Source: Rubripirellula reticaptiva (GTDB lineage Bacteria > Planctomycetota > Planctomycetia > Pirellulales > Pirellulaceae). From it: a stretch of 64,000 nucleotides of DNA. The notes beneath the pieces were generated by a model. That model ran no database searches, was not told the DNA's origin, and saw only the letters and a list, made by a program, of their open reading frames with translations. Of the stretch, positions 53,306 to 62,138 are shown piece by piece. The stretch covers positions 496,001 to 560,000 of the forward strand of contig NZ_SJPX01000005.1 of assembly GCF_007860175.1 (NCBI RefSeq), in the 5' to 3' direction. The translations under genes and the position numbers were made by a program. Each line of letters opens with the position of its first letter. Position 1 is the first letter of the stretch.

Positions 53306-54787
53306 ATGACAACGAATACCAAACGCGTACTGAAAGGCATCCCAGATATCCGTCTGCACTTTCATCGTAACGAAACGCCAATTTACTTCATCAGCGCCAC
53401 GAATTTCAATTTGATGGGCATCGATGAATGGGTCCGCAACTTTCGATACATCACCTATATCGATTGCTTTGATGGACAGCACCCGCACGTCATTTCACCA
53501 TCCGAGATCCCTCACCGACCGTTCACGTCGATCGAAGATGTCAACAACTACTTGCTTGAACACAAAGAAGTGGTCGACCTGATTCGCCGACGGTCCAAAA
53601 ACGGAAAGGGTGGCAAAGCTGTTTTCTTATTCTTTGATGAACAGACCGAAGCGTTGTGTGAGCAACTGGGGTTGGAAGTGTGTTTCCCGTCGGCCCAACT
53701 GCGTACGGAAATCGACAACAAGATCATGACGACACGGATCGGCGATCGCGCGGGAATCGCCAGCGTTCCCAACGTGCTGGCCAAAGTCGAAAGTTACTCG
53801 CAAATGCGAGAACTGACCGGTCACCTGGGCAACGACTTAGTGATTCAAACGGCATTCGGCGACAGTGGCCACACCACATTCTTCATCTCCAGCGAGGAGG
53901 ACTGGAACAAGCACGCCGACGAAATCGTTGCAGACCCCGAAGTCAAAATCATGAAACGGATTCGTTGTCGCGGTGCGGCACAAGAAGCCTGTGTGACGCG
54001 GCACGGTACGATCGTTGGGCCAATGATGACTGAATTGGTGGGCTTCAAAGAATTGACGCCTTATCGTGGCGGTTGGTGCGGGAACGAAGTTTTGGCGGAA
54101 TCATTTTCCCAGGACGTTCGCGCCAAGGCTTGTGATATGACGTTTCGCTTTGGCGAAGAGCTTCGCAAAATGGGATATCGCGGTTACTTCGAACTCGACT
54201 TTCTACGCGACCTCGATTCGGACGAACTTTACCTTGGCGAAGTCAATCCGCGAGTCACCGGCGCTAGCGCGATGACAAACTTAGCGGCGTTTGCACATGC
54301 GGACGCACCACTGTTCCTGTTCCACTTGCTTGAATGGGCGGACGTTGATTTTGAACTCGACGTCGCCGAACTCAATGCACGCTGGTCCGATCCCGACAAC
54401 ATCGATAGCTGGGGTCAACTGGTCATCAAACACACTGCGGACACCGTCGAACTGATCACCGAGACGCCGCAGACGGGCATTTGGAAATTGCATGAAAATG
54501 GCAACGTCGAATACCTTCGCATGCAAACTCACCGGCGCACAGTCGAATCGGAACAGGAAGCTTTCTTCTTGCGAATCGCCAAGCCGGGTGATTACAAGTA
54601 CGAAGGTGCGGATCTTGGCATCCTGATCACGCCAGGCCGATTGATGACCGAAGATTTCGAACTTAACGATCGAGCGAAAGCCTGGACCAAAGGTATCATC
54701 GGCGAGTTCAAATCACGAGCCATCCAACCAGCAGAGGCCGAAGTGGCCACGGAAATTGCTGAAGTCGCTAACTTCAAGATGATGTAA
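53306..54787 (+). CDS. ATP-grasp ligase
   Basis: A 493-residue protein with an ATP-grasp domain in the middle. KIMTTRIGDRAGIASVPNV begins the ATP-binding part; QTAFGDSGHTTFFISSEEDW is the flexible loop; KIMKRIRCRGAAQEACV is a nucleotide-contacting strand. GYFELDFLRD and LYLGEVNPRVTGAS hold the Mg-binding acidic residues. Such enzymes join a carboxylate (as acyl-phosphate) to an amine. The C-terminal 150 residues are not recognised. ATG at 53306 has TAGGA 9 bases upstream; a GTG at 53222, overlapping the decarboxylase by 14 bp, is possible. It abuts the C45 gene directly. Confidence 0.83.
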   Translation: MTTNTKRVLKGIPDIRLHFHRNETPIYFISATNFNLMGIDEWVRNFRYITYIDCFDGQHPHVISPSEIPHRPFTSIEDVNNYLLEHKEVVDLIRRRSKNGKGGKAVFLFFDEQTEALCEQLGLEVCFPSAQLRTEIDNKIMTTRIGDRAGIASVPNVLAKVESYSQMRELTGHLGNDLVIQTAFGDSGHTTFFISSEEDWNKHADEIVADPEVKIMKRIRCRGAAQEACVTRHGTIVGPMMTELVGFKELTPYRGGWCGNEVLAESFSQDVRAKACDMTFRFGEELRKMGYRGYFELDFLRDLDSDELYLGEVNPRVTGASAMTNLAAFAHADAPLFLFHLLEWADVDFELDVAELNARWSDPDNIDSWGQLVIKHTADTVELITETPQTGIWKLHENGNVEYLRMQTHRRTVESEQEAFFLRIAKPGDYKYEGADLGILITPGRLMTEDFELNDRAKAWTKGIIGEFKSRAIQPAEAEVATEIAEVANFKMM

Positions 54788-55756
54788 GTGTCTGTCATCT
54801 TTCAAGCCGTTTCGGAGTCGACGCCGGGACCAAAATGGCAATCCTTCTTCGAACGTCTTTGGCCGTCCTATCACCTGTGGTTTCTCAAACAAGGTGATCA
54901 GGCGCGCCCCACGTATTTGGCCTGCGAAACGGCGATGAAGAAGCATTTGCCCGAGTTGCTGCCGCTGTACTTTCAGTTAGTGGAACTCGGCGGCGGTTCG
55001 GACGCGGCTGCTCGGTTCCTAAGTTTGTACTGCCCGACGCCCTACATGTCCGGATGTTCGCAAGCGGTTTGGACTCGCGACGAATCGTTTTTGATCCGCA
55101 ACTACGATTACAGTTCCAAGCTCTGGGAAGCGACGTTGCTGCGGACATGTTGGAACGGCAAGCAAGTGATGGCGATGAGCGATTGTGCCTGGGGTGTGCT
55201 CGACGGCATGAACGAAGACGGCTTGGCTGTTTCGTTGGCGTTCGGCGGACGCAGAACATTAGGAGTCGGATTCGGTATCCCACTGGTTCTGCGATACATT
55301 CTGGAATTCTGCGACACGACGGCTCAAGCCACCGACGTTCTGCGACGAGTACCAAGCCACATGGCGTACAACGTCACGGTCCTGGATCGCAAAGGTGCGC
55401 ACGCAACCGTGTTTGTTTCACCCGATCGCGATATCGTGGTTTCACGCCGCAAGCTAGCGACCAACCATCAAGGCACCGTCGATTGGCCCGAGCATGAACG
55501 GGCAACCGCCAGCCTGGATCGCGCCCACGTGCTTTCGGTTCGACTGCAGGATCCCAATGAAACGCATGAGCGATTTGTATCACGATTCCTAGAACCGCCC
55601 TTATACCAATTCAATCATCAAGCCGGCTGGGGCACGCTTTACACGACAACCTACAATCCGGCCCGCGGCGTCTTCACCTGCCGATGGCCCGGATACTGCC
55701 TCGAACGGACATTCGAAAATTTCGCCGAACAAGCCGTCTCGCTTCGCTTTACTTAA
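54788..55756 (+). CDS. C45-type Ntn hydrolase (acyltransferase/amidase family)
   Basis: A 322-residue protein related to the C45 family (acyl-CoA:6-aminopenicillanate acyltransferase) and other linear-amide Ntn hydrolases. An N-terminal 89 residues precede SGCSQAVWTRDESFLIRNYDYSS. Family members cut themselves before the Cys (here Cys90), which then becomes the nucleophile, and RNYDY is the conserved acceptor of the active site. NEDGLAVSLAFGG supports this. It begins with GTG just after the ATP-grasp stop, so coupled translation is likely. It could hydrolyse, or transfer, the amide made by the ligase. Confidence 0.8.
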   Translation: MSVIFQAVSESTPGPKWQSFFERLWPSYHLWFLKQGDQARPTYLACETAMKKHLPELLPLYFQLVELGGGSDAAARFLSLYCPTPYMSGCSQAVWTRDESFLIRNYDYSSKLWEATLLRTCWNGKQVMAMSDCAWGVLDGMNEDGLAVSLAFGGRRTLGVGFGIPLVLRYILEFCDTTAQATDVLRRVPSHMAYNVTVLDRKGAHATVFVSPDRDIVVSRRKLATNHQGTVDWPEHERATASLDRAHVLSVRLQDPNETHERFVSRFLEPPLYQFNHQAGWGTLYTTTYNPARGVFTCRWPGYCLERTFENFAEQAVSLRFT

Positions 55757-56997
55757 AGCAGCAGTCCGGCGATCGCACCCGTCATGCAGCACGCGAGCAG
55801 TCCGCCGAACATGGCTCGCAGGCCCAGCCTTGCTAGGTCGTCTTTCCGCGATGGTTCCAGCCCGCCGATGCCGCCGACTTGGATTCCGATCGCTCCGAAG
55901 TTGCTGAAACCGGCCAGCGCGTACGTCAACACCGTCTCGGTTCGCAAGCTAATTTGCCCGCCTTCGCCGGCACTGAGTTTCCCCAACGCGTCATAGGCGA
56001 TAAATTCGTTGGCGACTGTTTTCAGTCCGATCAAACGACCGGCTTCCATGCACTCGGCCGCCGGGATACCAAGCAACCAAGCCAGCGGCCAACAAACGTA
56101 ACCCAAAATCACTCCCAACGTGATTCGCGGAACGTTGTCAGCGTCGACCAGCCCGACGAACGAACAACCATAACCCAAGATCACATCGACCAACGCCAAC
56201 AGCGCCAAGAACGCGATCAACATCGCGCCGACGTTCAGCGCCAACTTCAAACCGTCGCTAGCACCTTCGACCGCTGCGCCGATCAAGTTGACGTGACTTC
56301 CAACGCTGGCAAGCTTCATTTCAGCAGAAACCTTTTCAGGCTCGGTTTCCGGCACCATCACTTTTGCGATCAACAGCGCTGCCGGCGCGCTGATAATCGA
56401 CGCGGTCAATAAGTGCGAGATGTCGATGCCCATGCCTGCGTACACGCCAAGCAAACCGCCCGTGACGGTTGCAAAGCCGCCGGTCATCATCGCGCACAAT
56501 TCGCTTCGCGTCATCGTGGCCAAGTAAGGTCGCACGACAAGCGGCGCCTCGGTGTGCCCAACAAAAACATTGGCTGCCGCGGAAAGCGTTTCGGCACCGC
56601 TGGTGCCAAGCGAGAAACGCATCACCCATGCCATCGCCCACACCAATCGTTGCATGATTCCGATGTGATATAGAATGCTCATCAGCGACGAAAAGAAAAT
56701 GACGGTTGGCAAAACGCCGAACGCAAACGTCGTCAAAAGCGTTTCGTCACCACGGGCCGAGAACAAGAACCCGCTGCCCGCGGCAACCGTCTCCATCACC
56801 TTCTCAAATGCTTCGCCAATTTTGACAAAGAACCATCGTCCGGTTTCCGTTTTCAAAACCAAGAACGCCAGTGTCAACTGCAACGCCAATCCGCCGACAA
56901 CGACGCGGATGGGAAATCGCTTGCGATCGGTGCTGATGATCCAGGCCAAAAGGACGAACACAAACAATCCGAGGATGCAGGTCAGTCGAGCTTGCAT
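55753..56997 (-). CDS. nupC: Concentrative nucleoside transporter
   Basis: A 414-residue permease of the CNT family with about 10 helices. The conserved core has GTSGAETLSAAANVFVGHTEAPL, MTGGFATVTGGLLGVYAGMGI and NEFIAYDALGKL through ALAGFSNFGAIGIQVGG. Members bring in nucleosides with H+ or Na+. It ends in a 3-bp overlap with the convergent C45 gene and is 20 bp after upp on the same strand, a salvage operon. Confidence 0.92.
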   Translation of the reverse strand: MQARLTCILGLFVFVLLAWIISTDRKRFPIRVVVGGLALQLTLAFLVLKTETGRWFFVKIGEAFEKVMETVAAGSGFLFSARGDETLLTTFAFGVLPTVIFFSSLMSILYHIGIMQRLVWAMAWVMRFSLGTSGAETLSAAANVFVGHTEAPLVVRPYLATMTRSELCAMMTGGFATVTGGLLGVYAGMGIDISHLLTASIISAPAALLIAKVMVPETEPEKVSAEMKLASVGSHVNLIGAAVEGASDGLKLALNVGAMLIAFLALLALVDVILGYGCSFVGLVDADNVPRITLGVILGYVCWPLAWLLGIPAAECMEAGRLIGLKTVANEFIAYDALGKLSAGEGGQISLRTETVLTYALAGFSNFGAIGIQVGGIGGLEPSRKDDLARLGLRAMFGGLLACCMTGAIAGLLL

Positions 56998-57017
56998 AGG
57001 ACCATCTTCGAACGAGG

Positions 57018-57653
57018 TTAGCCGTGTTGGGGCGTGTCAAAGATTCGATCACCAGCATCACCAAGCCCCGGCACGATGAATGATTGTTCGTTCAGGTCCG
57101 GATCGATCTCAGCGACAAAAACCTTAACGTCCGGAAAGTGACTTGCGACTCGGTCGACTCCGGCCTGGGCGGCGATGATGCTAAGCACCCGAATGTCCGG
57201 CACGCCCCAGCTCATCAATCGCTCAATCACCATTTCAACGCTACCGCCGGTCGCCAACATCGGATCCAAAACCAACGCGACATTCGGCGCGCCGGACTTA
57301 GGCAACTTGTCGTAATAGCCCACTGGTTCGGCGGTCTCTTCGTTACGAAACAAACCGAGATGCCAAACGGCTGCGTCGGGAAGCAGTCCTTGCAGCGGCT
57401 CGACCATCCCAAGGCCCGCTCGCAGAATCGGGACCAGCTCGACTCGCACATCGATCCGCTGGCAATCAGCTTCGCAAATCGGCGTTTGAATCTTTACCGG
57501 CGTCAGCGGAAGATCTTCGGTCGCTCGCATTCCGACCAAGACAGCCAGGCGACCTATCGCCGCCCGGAACTCACTCGAACGAGTTTGCTTATCGCGAACG
57601 GTACAGAGATGATGCTGGATTAGCGGATGTTTGACTTTTGTGACGCAGCTCAC
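57018..57653 (-). CDS. upp: Uracil phosphoribosyltransferase
   Basis: A 211-residue enzyme that makes UMP from uracil and PRPP. The PRPP loop is VLDPMLATGGSVEMVI; VPILRAGLGMVEPL and the uracil-binding end FIVPGLGDAGDRIFDT are complete. The GTG start has only a weak binding site. It leads the nupC gene, so nucleoside uptake and base salvage are joined. Confidence 0.93.
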   Translation of the reverse strand: MSCVTKVKHPLIQHHLCTVRDKQTRSSEFRAAIGRLAVLVGMRATEDLPLTPVKIQTPICEADCQRIDVRVELVPILRAGLGMVEPLQGLLPDAAVWHLGLFRNEETAEPVGYYDKLPKSGAPNVALVLDPMLATGGSVEMVIERLMSWGVPDIRVLSIIAAQAGVDRVASHFPDVKVFVAEIDPDLNEQSFIVPGLGDAGDRIFDTPQHG

Positions 57654-57703
57654 AGGTGTTGATCACCTTTGCAAAAGGTCGGCGACACGCAATCGAAAAA
57701 GAG

Positions 57704-57792
57704 CGGACGGTGAGGGATTCGAACCCCCGGTAGAGTTTCCCCCACGCCGGTTTTCAAGACCGGTGCCATAAACCAGACTCGGCCAACCGTCC
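57704..57792 (-). tRNA. tRNA-Ser (anticodon TGA)
   Basis: An 89-base serine tRNA read leftward. The acceptor stem GGACGGT pairs with ACCGTCC, the anticodon loop is CTTGAAA (anticodon TGA) between CCGGT and ACCGG, there is a long variable arm, and the T-loop has GGTTCGAATCC. The CCA end is not encoded. A run of five T follows at once (about 57695-57699), which can serve as a terminator. Confidence 0.95.
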
Positions 57793-57918
57793 CGATCTGC
57801 GTCAAATTCTAACAATGTGAAACGCCGATTGCCAAGGCGGCTAAATACAGTTCCCGCAAATCACTTTGGCAAGCTTGATCCAATCGAAATCGTCACGCCC
57901 TACGCGCCAACAAACGAC

Positions 57919-58314
57919 TCATTCGCTGTCCCAGCCGGTAAACTTCCACGTCACCGTCGTGGGCGGCGACAACGTCGTAACACCGACGCCCTCGTGAATG
58001 AATTCGTCATCGATCTTGTAGGTCCATCCTTCGCTTGCTGATGTCGACAGGCCATCAATGCTGCTGACAAACGCTGTCGTTCCGCTGCCCGAGATTTCGG
58101 CAGGAAAGTCTTTTGCGGACCGCATCACCTGTTCCAACGTCGAACCGTCGGATACGTCATCGACGGTATAAGTCTTGGTTCCATCAGCCGAGACAATCTC
58201 GATCGTGACGGTTCCCTTGGCTGCATCCACCGCAATCGGGGCGGGCTGTTGCTGGCAGCCAGTCACCGCCATCGCAGAGATCAGGGCAAGAAATGCCAAA
58301 GTTACGAGTCGCAT
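57919..58314 (-). CDS. DUF4430 lipoprotein
   Basis: A 131-residue lipoprotein with lipobox AVTGC (Cys20). The rest resembles the DUF4430/transcobalamin-like beta-grasp domain: TVTIEIVSADGTKTYTVDDVSDGSTLEQVM, then SEGWTYKIDDEFIHEGVGVTTLSPPTTVTWKF. Such domains may bind small ligands or join to adhesins; the role is not known. GGAGGT 5 bases upstream makes the ATG at 58314 certain, a rare strong binding site here. Confidence 0.8.
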   Translation of the reverse strand: MRLVTLAFLALISAMAVTGCQQQPAPIAVDAAKGTVTIEIVSADGTKTYTVDDVSDGSTLEQVMRSAKDFPAEISGSGTTAFVSSIDGLSTSASEGWTYKIDDEFIHEGVGVTTLSPPTTVTWKFTGWDSE

Positions 58315-58361
58315 CGAATACCTCCGTGACAGTTGCAATCAGACCGGACTGCAAAACCAAT

Positions 58362-58394
58362 AAAAAAACGACCGGCTTTCGAAAAAACCGGTCG
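58362..58394 (-). terminator. Rho-independent terminator of rpmJ
   Basis: Read leftward, CGACCGG and CCGGTCG form a 7-bp stem around a 12-base loop and are followed by TTTTTTT. It lies about 55 bp after the bL36 stop codon. Confidence 0.75.
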
Positions 58395-58448
58395 CTTCAT
58401 GAATCAGACCTGGGCCAAATGTCGACTAGCGACGAAACCAAATGTCGT

Positions 58449-58601
58449 CTAACGACGAGCCTTCTTGACCTTCGCCCCACCTTGGCGGACTTTGAACTTT
58501 GGATTGCTTTTGCAGATCACATAGATCCGCCCACGGCGCTTAACCACCTGGCAATCAGGATGGCGGTACTTCAGGGCACCAATGCTGCTGACAACTTTCA
58601 T
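58449..58601 (-). CDS. rpmJ: Ribosomal protein bL36, zinc-free form
   Basis: A 50-residue large-subunit protein: [40 protein letters not shown], then a basic end. The zinc-ribbon Cys-Cys-Cys-His set of classical bL36 is reduced, so this is the C-minus form. GAAGAG about 8 bases upstream supports the start; a longer frame to 58694 is not supported. A terminator follows. It stands outside the ribosomal protein operon. Confidence 0.9.
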   Translation of the reverse strand: MKVVSSIGALKYRHPDCQVVKRRGRIYVICKSNPKFKVRQGGAKVKKARR

Positions 58602-58771
58602 CGGATCGCTCTTCGGGAACTTATGGTTTACGTTTTGTATTGAATGATTGGGTTTGGCCGCGGATGGCGGAGCGGGAGTATACCAATACCACAAAAACCT
58701 TCAACGCCAAAGCTGTCATTCGTCAAACATCTCACGATCCCACCTTCCGAAATTGCTCGAAAGCGAGAAAA

Positions 58772-59962
58772 ATGCCTCGAATCGCCTACTTTGATTGTCT
58801 CTCGGGTATCAGCGGCGACATGACTCTGGGGGCTTTGGTGGACCTGGGGGCCGACGTTACGGCGATCGAAGCCGCTGTCCGGTCGATGGGACTGCCGGAG
58901 CTGTCGATTACGGCCGAAATCGTTAAGAAATGCGGTTTTCGGGCGATTCATGTCAAAGTTGGCCACCCGGACGAACACGCCCACCGGCACCTGCACCACA
59001 TCCACGAGATGATTGACCGAGCCACCGAGGTGGACGAGACCGCGAAAGATCTGGCGAAAAAGATTTTTCAAGAAGTCGCCGTCGCCGAAGCGAAAGTCCA
59101 CAACTCGACGCTCGAAAAAGTTCACTTTCACGAGGTCGGCGCGGTCGATTCGATCGCTGATATCGTCGGAACGGCAGTCGCCTTTGGGATTTTGGGCATC
59201 GAGCGGGTAGCCGCGTCGCCGGTCCCGACCGGCACCGGCCACATCACGATCGCTCACGGCCGAGTGTCGGTACCGGCACCAGCGACGGCGGACATCCTGC
59301 GAGGAGTCCCGATCGCGCCATCGGACATCGAAGCCGAACTAACAACGCCGACGGGTGCCGCAATCCTGAAAGCCACTTCCGAATCATTTGGCGCTATGCC
59401 GGGCATGACGATCCAGTCGATCGGCTATGGCGCGGGAACTCGCGACTTGCCGGGCCAGGCGAATGTCTTGAGAGTGCTGCTAGGTGAATTGACGGAAAAC
59501 CACGGCGGCATCGCAGGCGTGGAAGCCGACCGAGCGGTCGTGCTTGAAACCAACATCGACGACTCGACCGCCGAACAGCTTGCCGATTGTGCCGAACGTT
59601 TGCTTGCAGCGGGCGCGCTCGACGTGTTTCAAACGCCTTGCACGATGAAAAAAGGGCGAGCCGGAATCGTGTTTTCCGTGATCGCACCACCGTCACGCGT
59701 AGGCTTGATCGAGCAAATCATCTTCCAGCACACCTCATCGATCGGCATCCGGCGGCACAGCGTTGACCGGCACAAATTGATCCGGCGAAGTGAAACAATC
59801 GAAACAAAATATGGTCCCGTTCGAGGTAAGGTGATGACGCTGCCGAGCGGCCAAACGCGTTTGACGATCGAAGACGACGACGCACGCGCTCTCGCATCCG
59901 CCAATCAAACCACGACGACTGAAATACGCCGCGAAGCGACTCAGGTTTGGATGCAAAGCTAG
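58772..59962 (+). CDS. larC: LarC-type nickel-insertion protein
   Basis: A 396-residue protein of the LarC family, which inserts nickel to form the pincer cofactor of lactate racemase-like enzymes. FDCLSGISGDMTLGALVDLGAD is the conserved N-terminus; a His-rich metal region HPDEHAHRHLHHIHEM is at about 70-85; VHFHEVGAVDSIADIVGT and ELTTPTGAAIL follow. It is one continuous frame, unlike the frameshifted larC of Lactobacillus plantarum. larA, larB and larE are not in the window. Confidence 0.9.
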   Translation: MPRIAYFDCLSGISGDMTLGALVDLGADVTAIEAAVRSMGLPELSITAEIVKKCGFRAIHVKVGHPDEHAHRHLHHIHEMIDRATEVDETAKDLAKKIFQEVAVAEAKVHNSTLEKVHFHEVGAVDSIADIVGTAVAFGILGIERVAASPVPTGTGHITIAHGRVSVPAPATADILRGVPIAPSDIEAELTTPTGAAILKATSESFGAMPGMTIQSIGYGAGTRDLPGQANVLRVLLGELTENHGGIAGVEADRAVVLETNIDDSTAEQLADCAERLLAAGALDVFQTPCTMKKGRAGIVFSVIAPPSRVGLIEQIIFQHTSSIGIRRHSVDRHKLIRRSETIETKYGPVRGKVMTLPSGQTRLTIEDDDARALASANQTTTTEIRREATQVWMQS

Positions 59963-60060
59963 CTCAGACCGGCTGAACGCCCATCAGAAGAAAAGTTCGA
60001 AAAACTCTTTTCTTTATTCAAGTCAGGCGAAGTGACTTACCGATAAGAGACTATTGCAAG

Positions 60061-60723
60061 ATGCATTTTTGTTTTGGTTTCATGGACGAAGCTGGTTTCT
60101 ATTCCATCCAGCTCCGAGTCCTTCGCTTGCGTAATCTCACACTTGGCGTATTGATCGTCACCGGCGGCGCCTTAGCCGCAATCCCGTTTCGTCGGCACAA
60201 GTCAATTTCCGACGACGCTCTTCTTCCTGGTACGGCCACCGGTCCGTCGATTTCGGCGTTGGATTTTCCGCCGCCTGATTCGCTTGCCAGCACGCTCGAT
60301 AGCGATCTGCCACTTCCGGGCTCCCTACCGATTTGGCATCGAGGCGGCCAACCCAAACTGCCGCCACGGCAAGTCGACGTGCCGCTTTCGTTTGACGACT
60401 TGATGGTTCCAATCGACCAGCCCGTCCCAATGCGACAACGGTTCGCAGCTACGTCGGAAAACCATCGTGAAAAACGAGATCAAGAGCGAATCACGTCGCT
60501 GGAAATGCCACCGCTAAACGCGATTGCGCCCGCGATGCAAGAAGAGCTGCAACGGAGACTTGATTTTGCGACTCCCGAAAAGTTTCAAGACATTACTCCC
60601 AAGCCGGCAACCCGAACGACACACGGCTCGCTGGCCAGTGCGCCATGGTTAGCTTCGCCACCGGACCGATTACCCCAGCCGACCACGCCAGCCGATGATC
60701 GTCACTGGATTCGCCAACCATAA
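60061..60723 (+). CDS. Pro-rich membrane-anchored protein of unknown function
   Basis: A 220-residue protein with one hydrophobic segment (LTLGVLIVTGGALAAIPF, about 26-43) followed by a hydrophilic, Pro-rich region without recognisable domain. It might be an anchored periplasmic protein. The start could be the ATG at 60061 or that at 60082. Coding is supported by frame length and by amino-acid make-up, but not by family similarity. Confidence 0.45.
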   Translation: MHFCFGFMDEAGFYSIQLRVLRLRNLTLGVLIVTGGALAAIPFRRHKSISDDALLPGTATGPSISALDFPPPDSLASTLDSDLPLPGSLPIWHRGGQPKLPPRQVDVPLSFDDLMVPIDQPVPMRQRFAATSENHREKRDQERITSLEMPPLNAIAPAMQEELQRRLDFATPEKFQDITPKPATRTTHGSLASAPWLASPPDRLPQPTTPADDRHWIRQP

Positions 60724-60797
60724 CGACACCTGCGCGGCATTGGTACAGCATCCGTATCAACGTCTCCAACAACTTTCCCAGCGCTCGGATAGGCCGA

Positions 60798-61898
60798 CTA
60801 ATTTTTCTTTCGGCCGATCAGCAATGTTGCGGCAAAGGTTAACAACGTCAGCGGCAACACGCCGCACGTGGTCAAGGTTCCCAGCGGTCCAATCAACGGC
60901 GAACCTTTCGCCGCCAAGACTGTGACGACGGTGTAGGCGATGTAAAAAATCACGAACAATGCGCCTTCCCAGCGTCGAACCAGATTGCCCGTGGCAAAGA
61001 CAGGGAAACAAATCACCGCGACTGCAACCATGCAGGGAATGTCAAAATCGATTGCCGAAGGTGCAACGGGAATCGGTTTAGGCGACACAACGGCGGTCAG
61101 GCCCAGCACGCAGAGGATATTGAACAAGTTGCTGCCGACGACATTTCCAACGGCGATATCACGTTGTCCCCGATAGCTTGCCACGACCGACGTGACCATC
61201 TCGGGCAGCGAAGTGCCGATCGCCACGACTGTCAAACCGATCACTAACTGGCTAACGCCCAGCGCAACCGCAACCTTCGTCGCACCGTTGACTAATAGGT
61301 TCGATCCGACGCCCAACAGCGCAAGCCCGCCGATCAAATACGCCAACTGCAGAACAACATCTTTCTTCGACGTCAACGAATGCGTGTAATCTTCGTACTC
61401 TTCTTGAACCAGCTTGCTCTCTTTTCGGCTGGCGACGACGCTAAACGCGATGTACGCCAACAGTGCCAAAAACAAGACGCCACCTTCCCACCGCACGATC
61501 ATTCCATCGCTCGCCATCCACCATGCAGCGAGGGACGCCGCGATCATCAATGGAACATCTTTGCGAATCAATTGGCTCGACACGACCAACGGCGCCACCA
61601 ACGACGCGACGCCCAGAATCAACAACACGTTGATGATATTGCTGCCCACGACGTTGCCGACCGCAACATCGCCGTTGCCCGAAAACGATGCCTGCAGGCT
61701 GACCCCCAACTCGGGGGCACTGGTGCCAAATGCAACGACCGTCAGCCCGATGACCAGGGGCGAGATCTTGAAAGCAGACGCCAGCGACGCAGCACCGCGA
61801 ACCAACAATTCACCGCCGACAACCAACAGAATCAGGCCAGCGACGATGCTTAGAGCAACCAACATATTCTCAGTAAACGAAAGTGAACGGAAACGCAT
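60798..61898 (-). CDS. Calcium/cation antiporter (CaCA family)
   Basis: A 366-residue Ca/Na antiporter with about ten helices and two inverted alpha repeats. Repeat 1 is VVAFGTSAPELGVS with GNVVGSNIINVL; repeat 2 is VVAIGTSLPEMVTS with GNVVGSNLFNIL. The Glu in each carries the ion. It is of the YrbG type. ATG at 61865 is an alternative start. Confidence 0.92.
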   Translation of the reverse strand: MRFRSLSFTENMLVALSIVAGLILLVVGGELLVRGAASLASAFKISPLVIGLTVVAFGTSAPELGVSLQASFSGNGDVAVGNVVGSNIINVLLILGVASLVAPLVVSSQLIRKDVPLMIAASLAAWWMASDGMIVRWEGGVLFLALLAYIAFSVVASRKESKLVQEEYEDYTHSLTSKKDVVLQLAYLIGGLALLGVGSNLLVNGATKVAVALGVSQLVIGLTVVAIGTSLPEMVTSVVASYRGQRDIAVGNVVGSNLFNILCVLGLTAVVSPKPIPVAPSAIDFDIPCMVAVAVICFPVFATGNLVRRWEGALFVIFYIAYTVVTVLAAKGSPLIGPLGTLTTCGVLPLTLLTFAATLLIGRKKN

Positions 61899-62138
61899 CC
61901 GAAGAGTCGGAAACCGAACAACCTACCAGAACCAACCCATTTGCTCGATAGAACACGCCGACGATTGTGCCCATGCCGAGCCAGAGTGTCGTTTGCCAAC
62001 AGGATGAGCAAATTTGATGGGCGACGATGCCGACACCAAGGGTCGACGAACGAGAAAGGCCGAACCCTTGACGGCTTTGCAATTAATCAGATCAGCAGCC
62101 GCGGACTGTCGCATCACGTCATGACGCTAATGTAATTT

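Noticed and set aside
57657-57680. ACCTTT/AAAGGT hairpin between upp and tRNA-Ser as a terminator
   Set aside because: The stem is only 6 bp and no T-tract follows on either strand; the T run right after the tRNA is a better candidate.
58772-59962. Programmed frameshift in larC
   Set aside because: The gene is one uninterrupted frame with both family halves.
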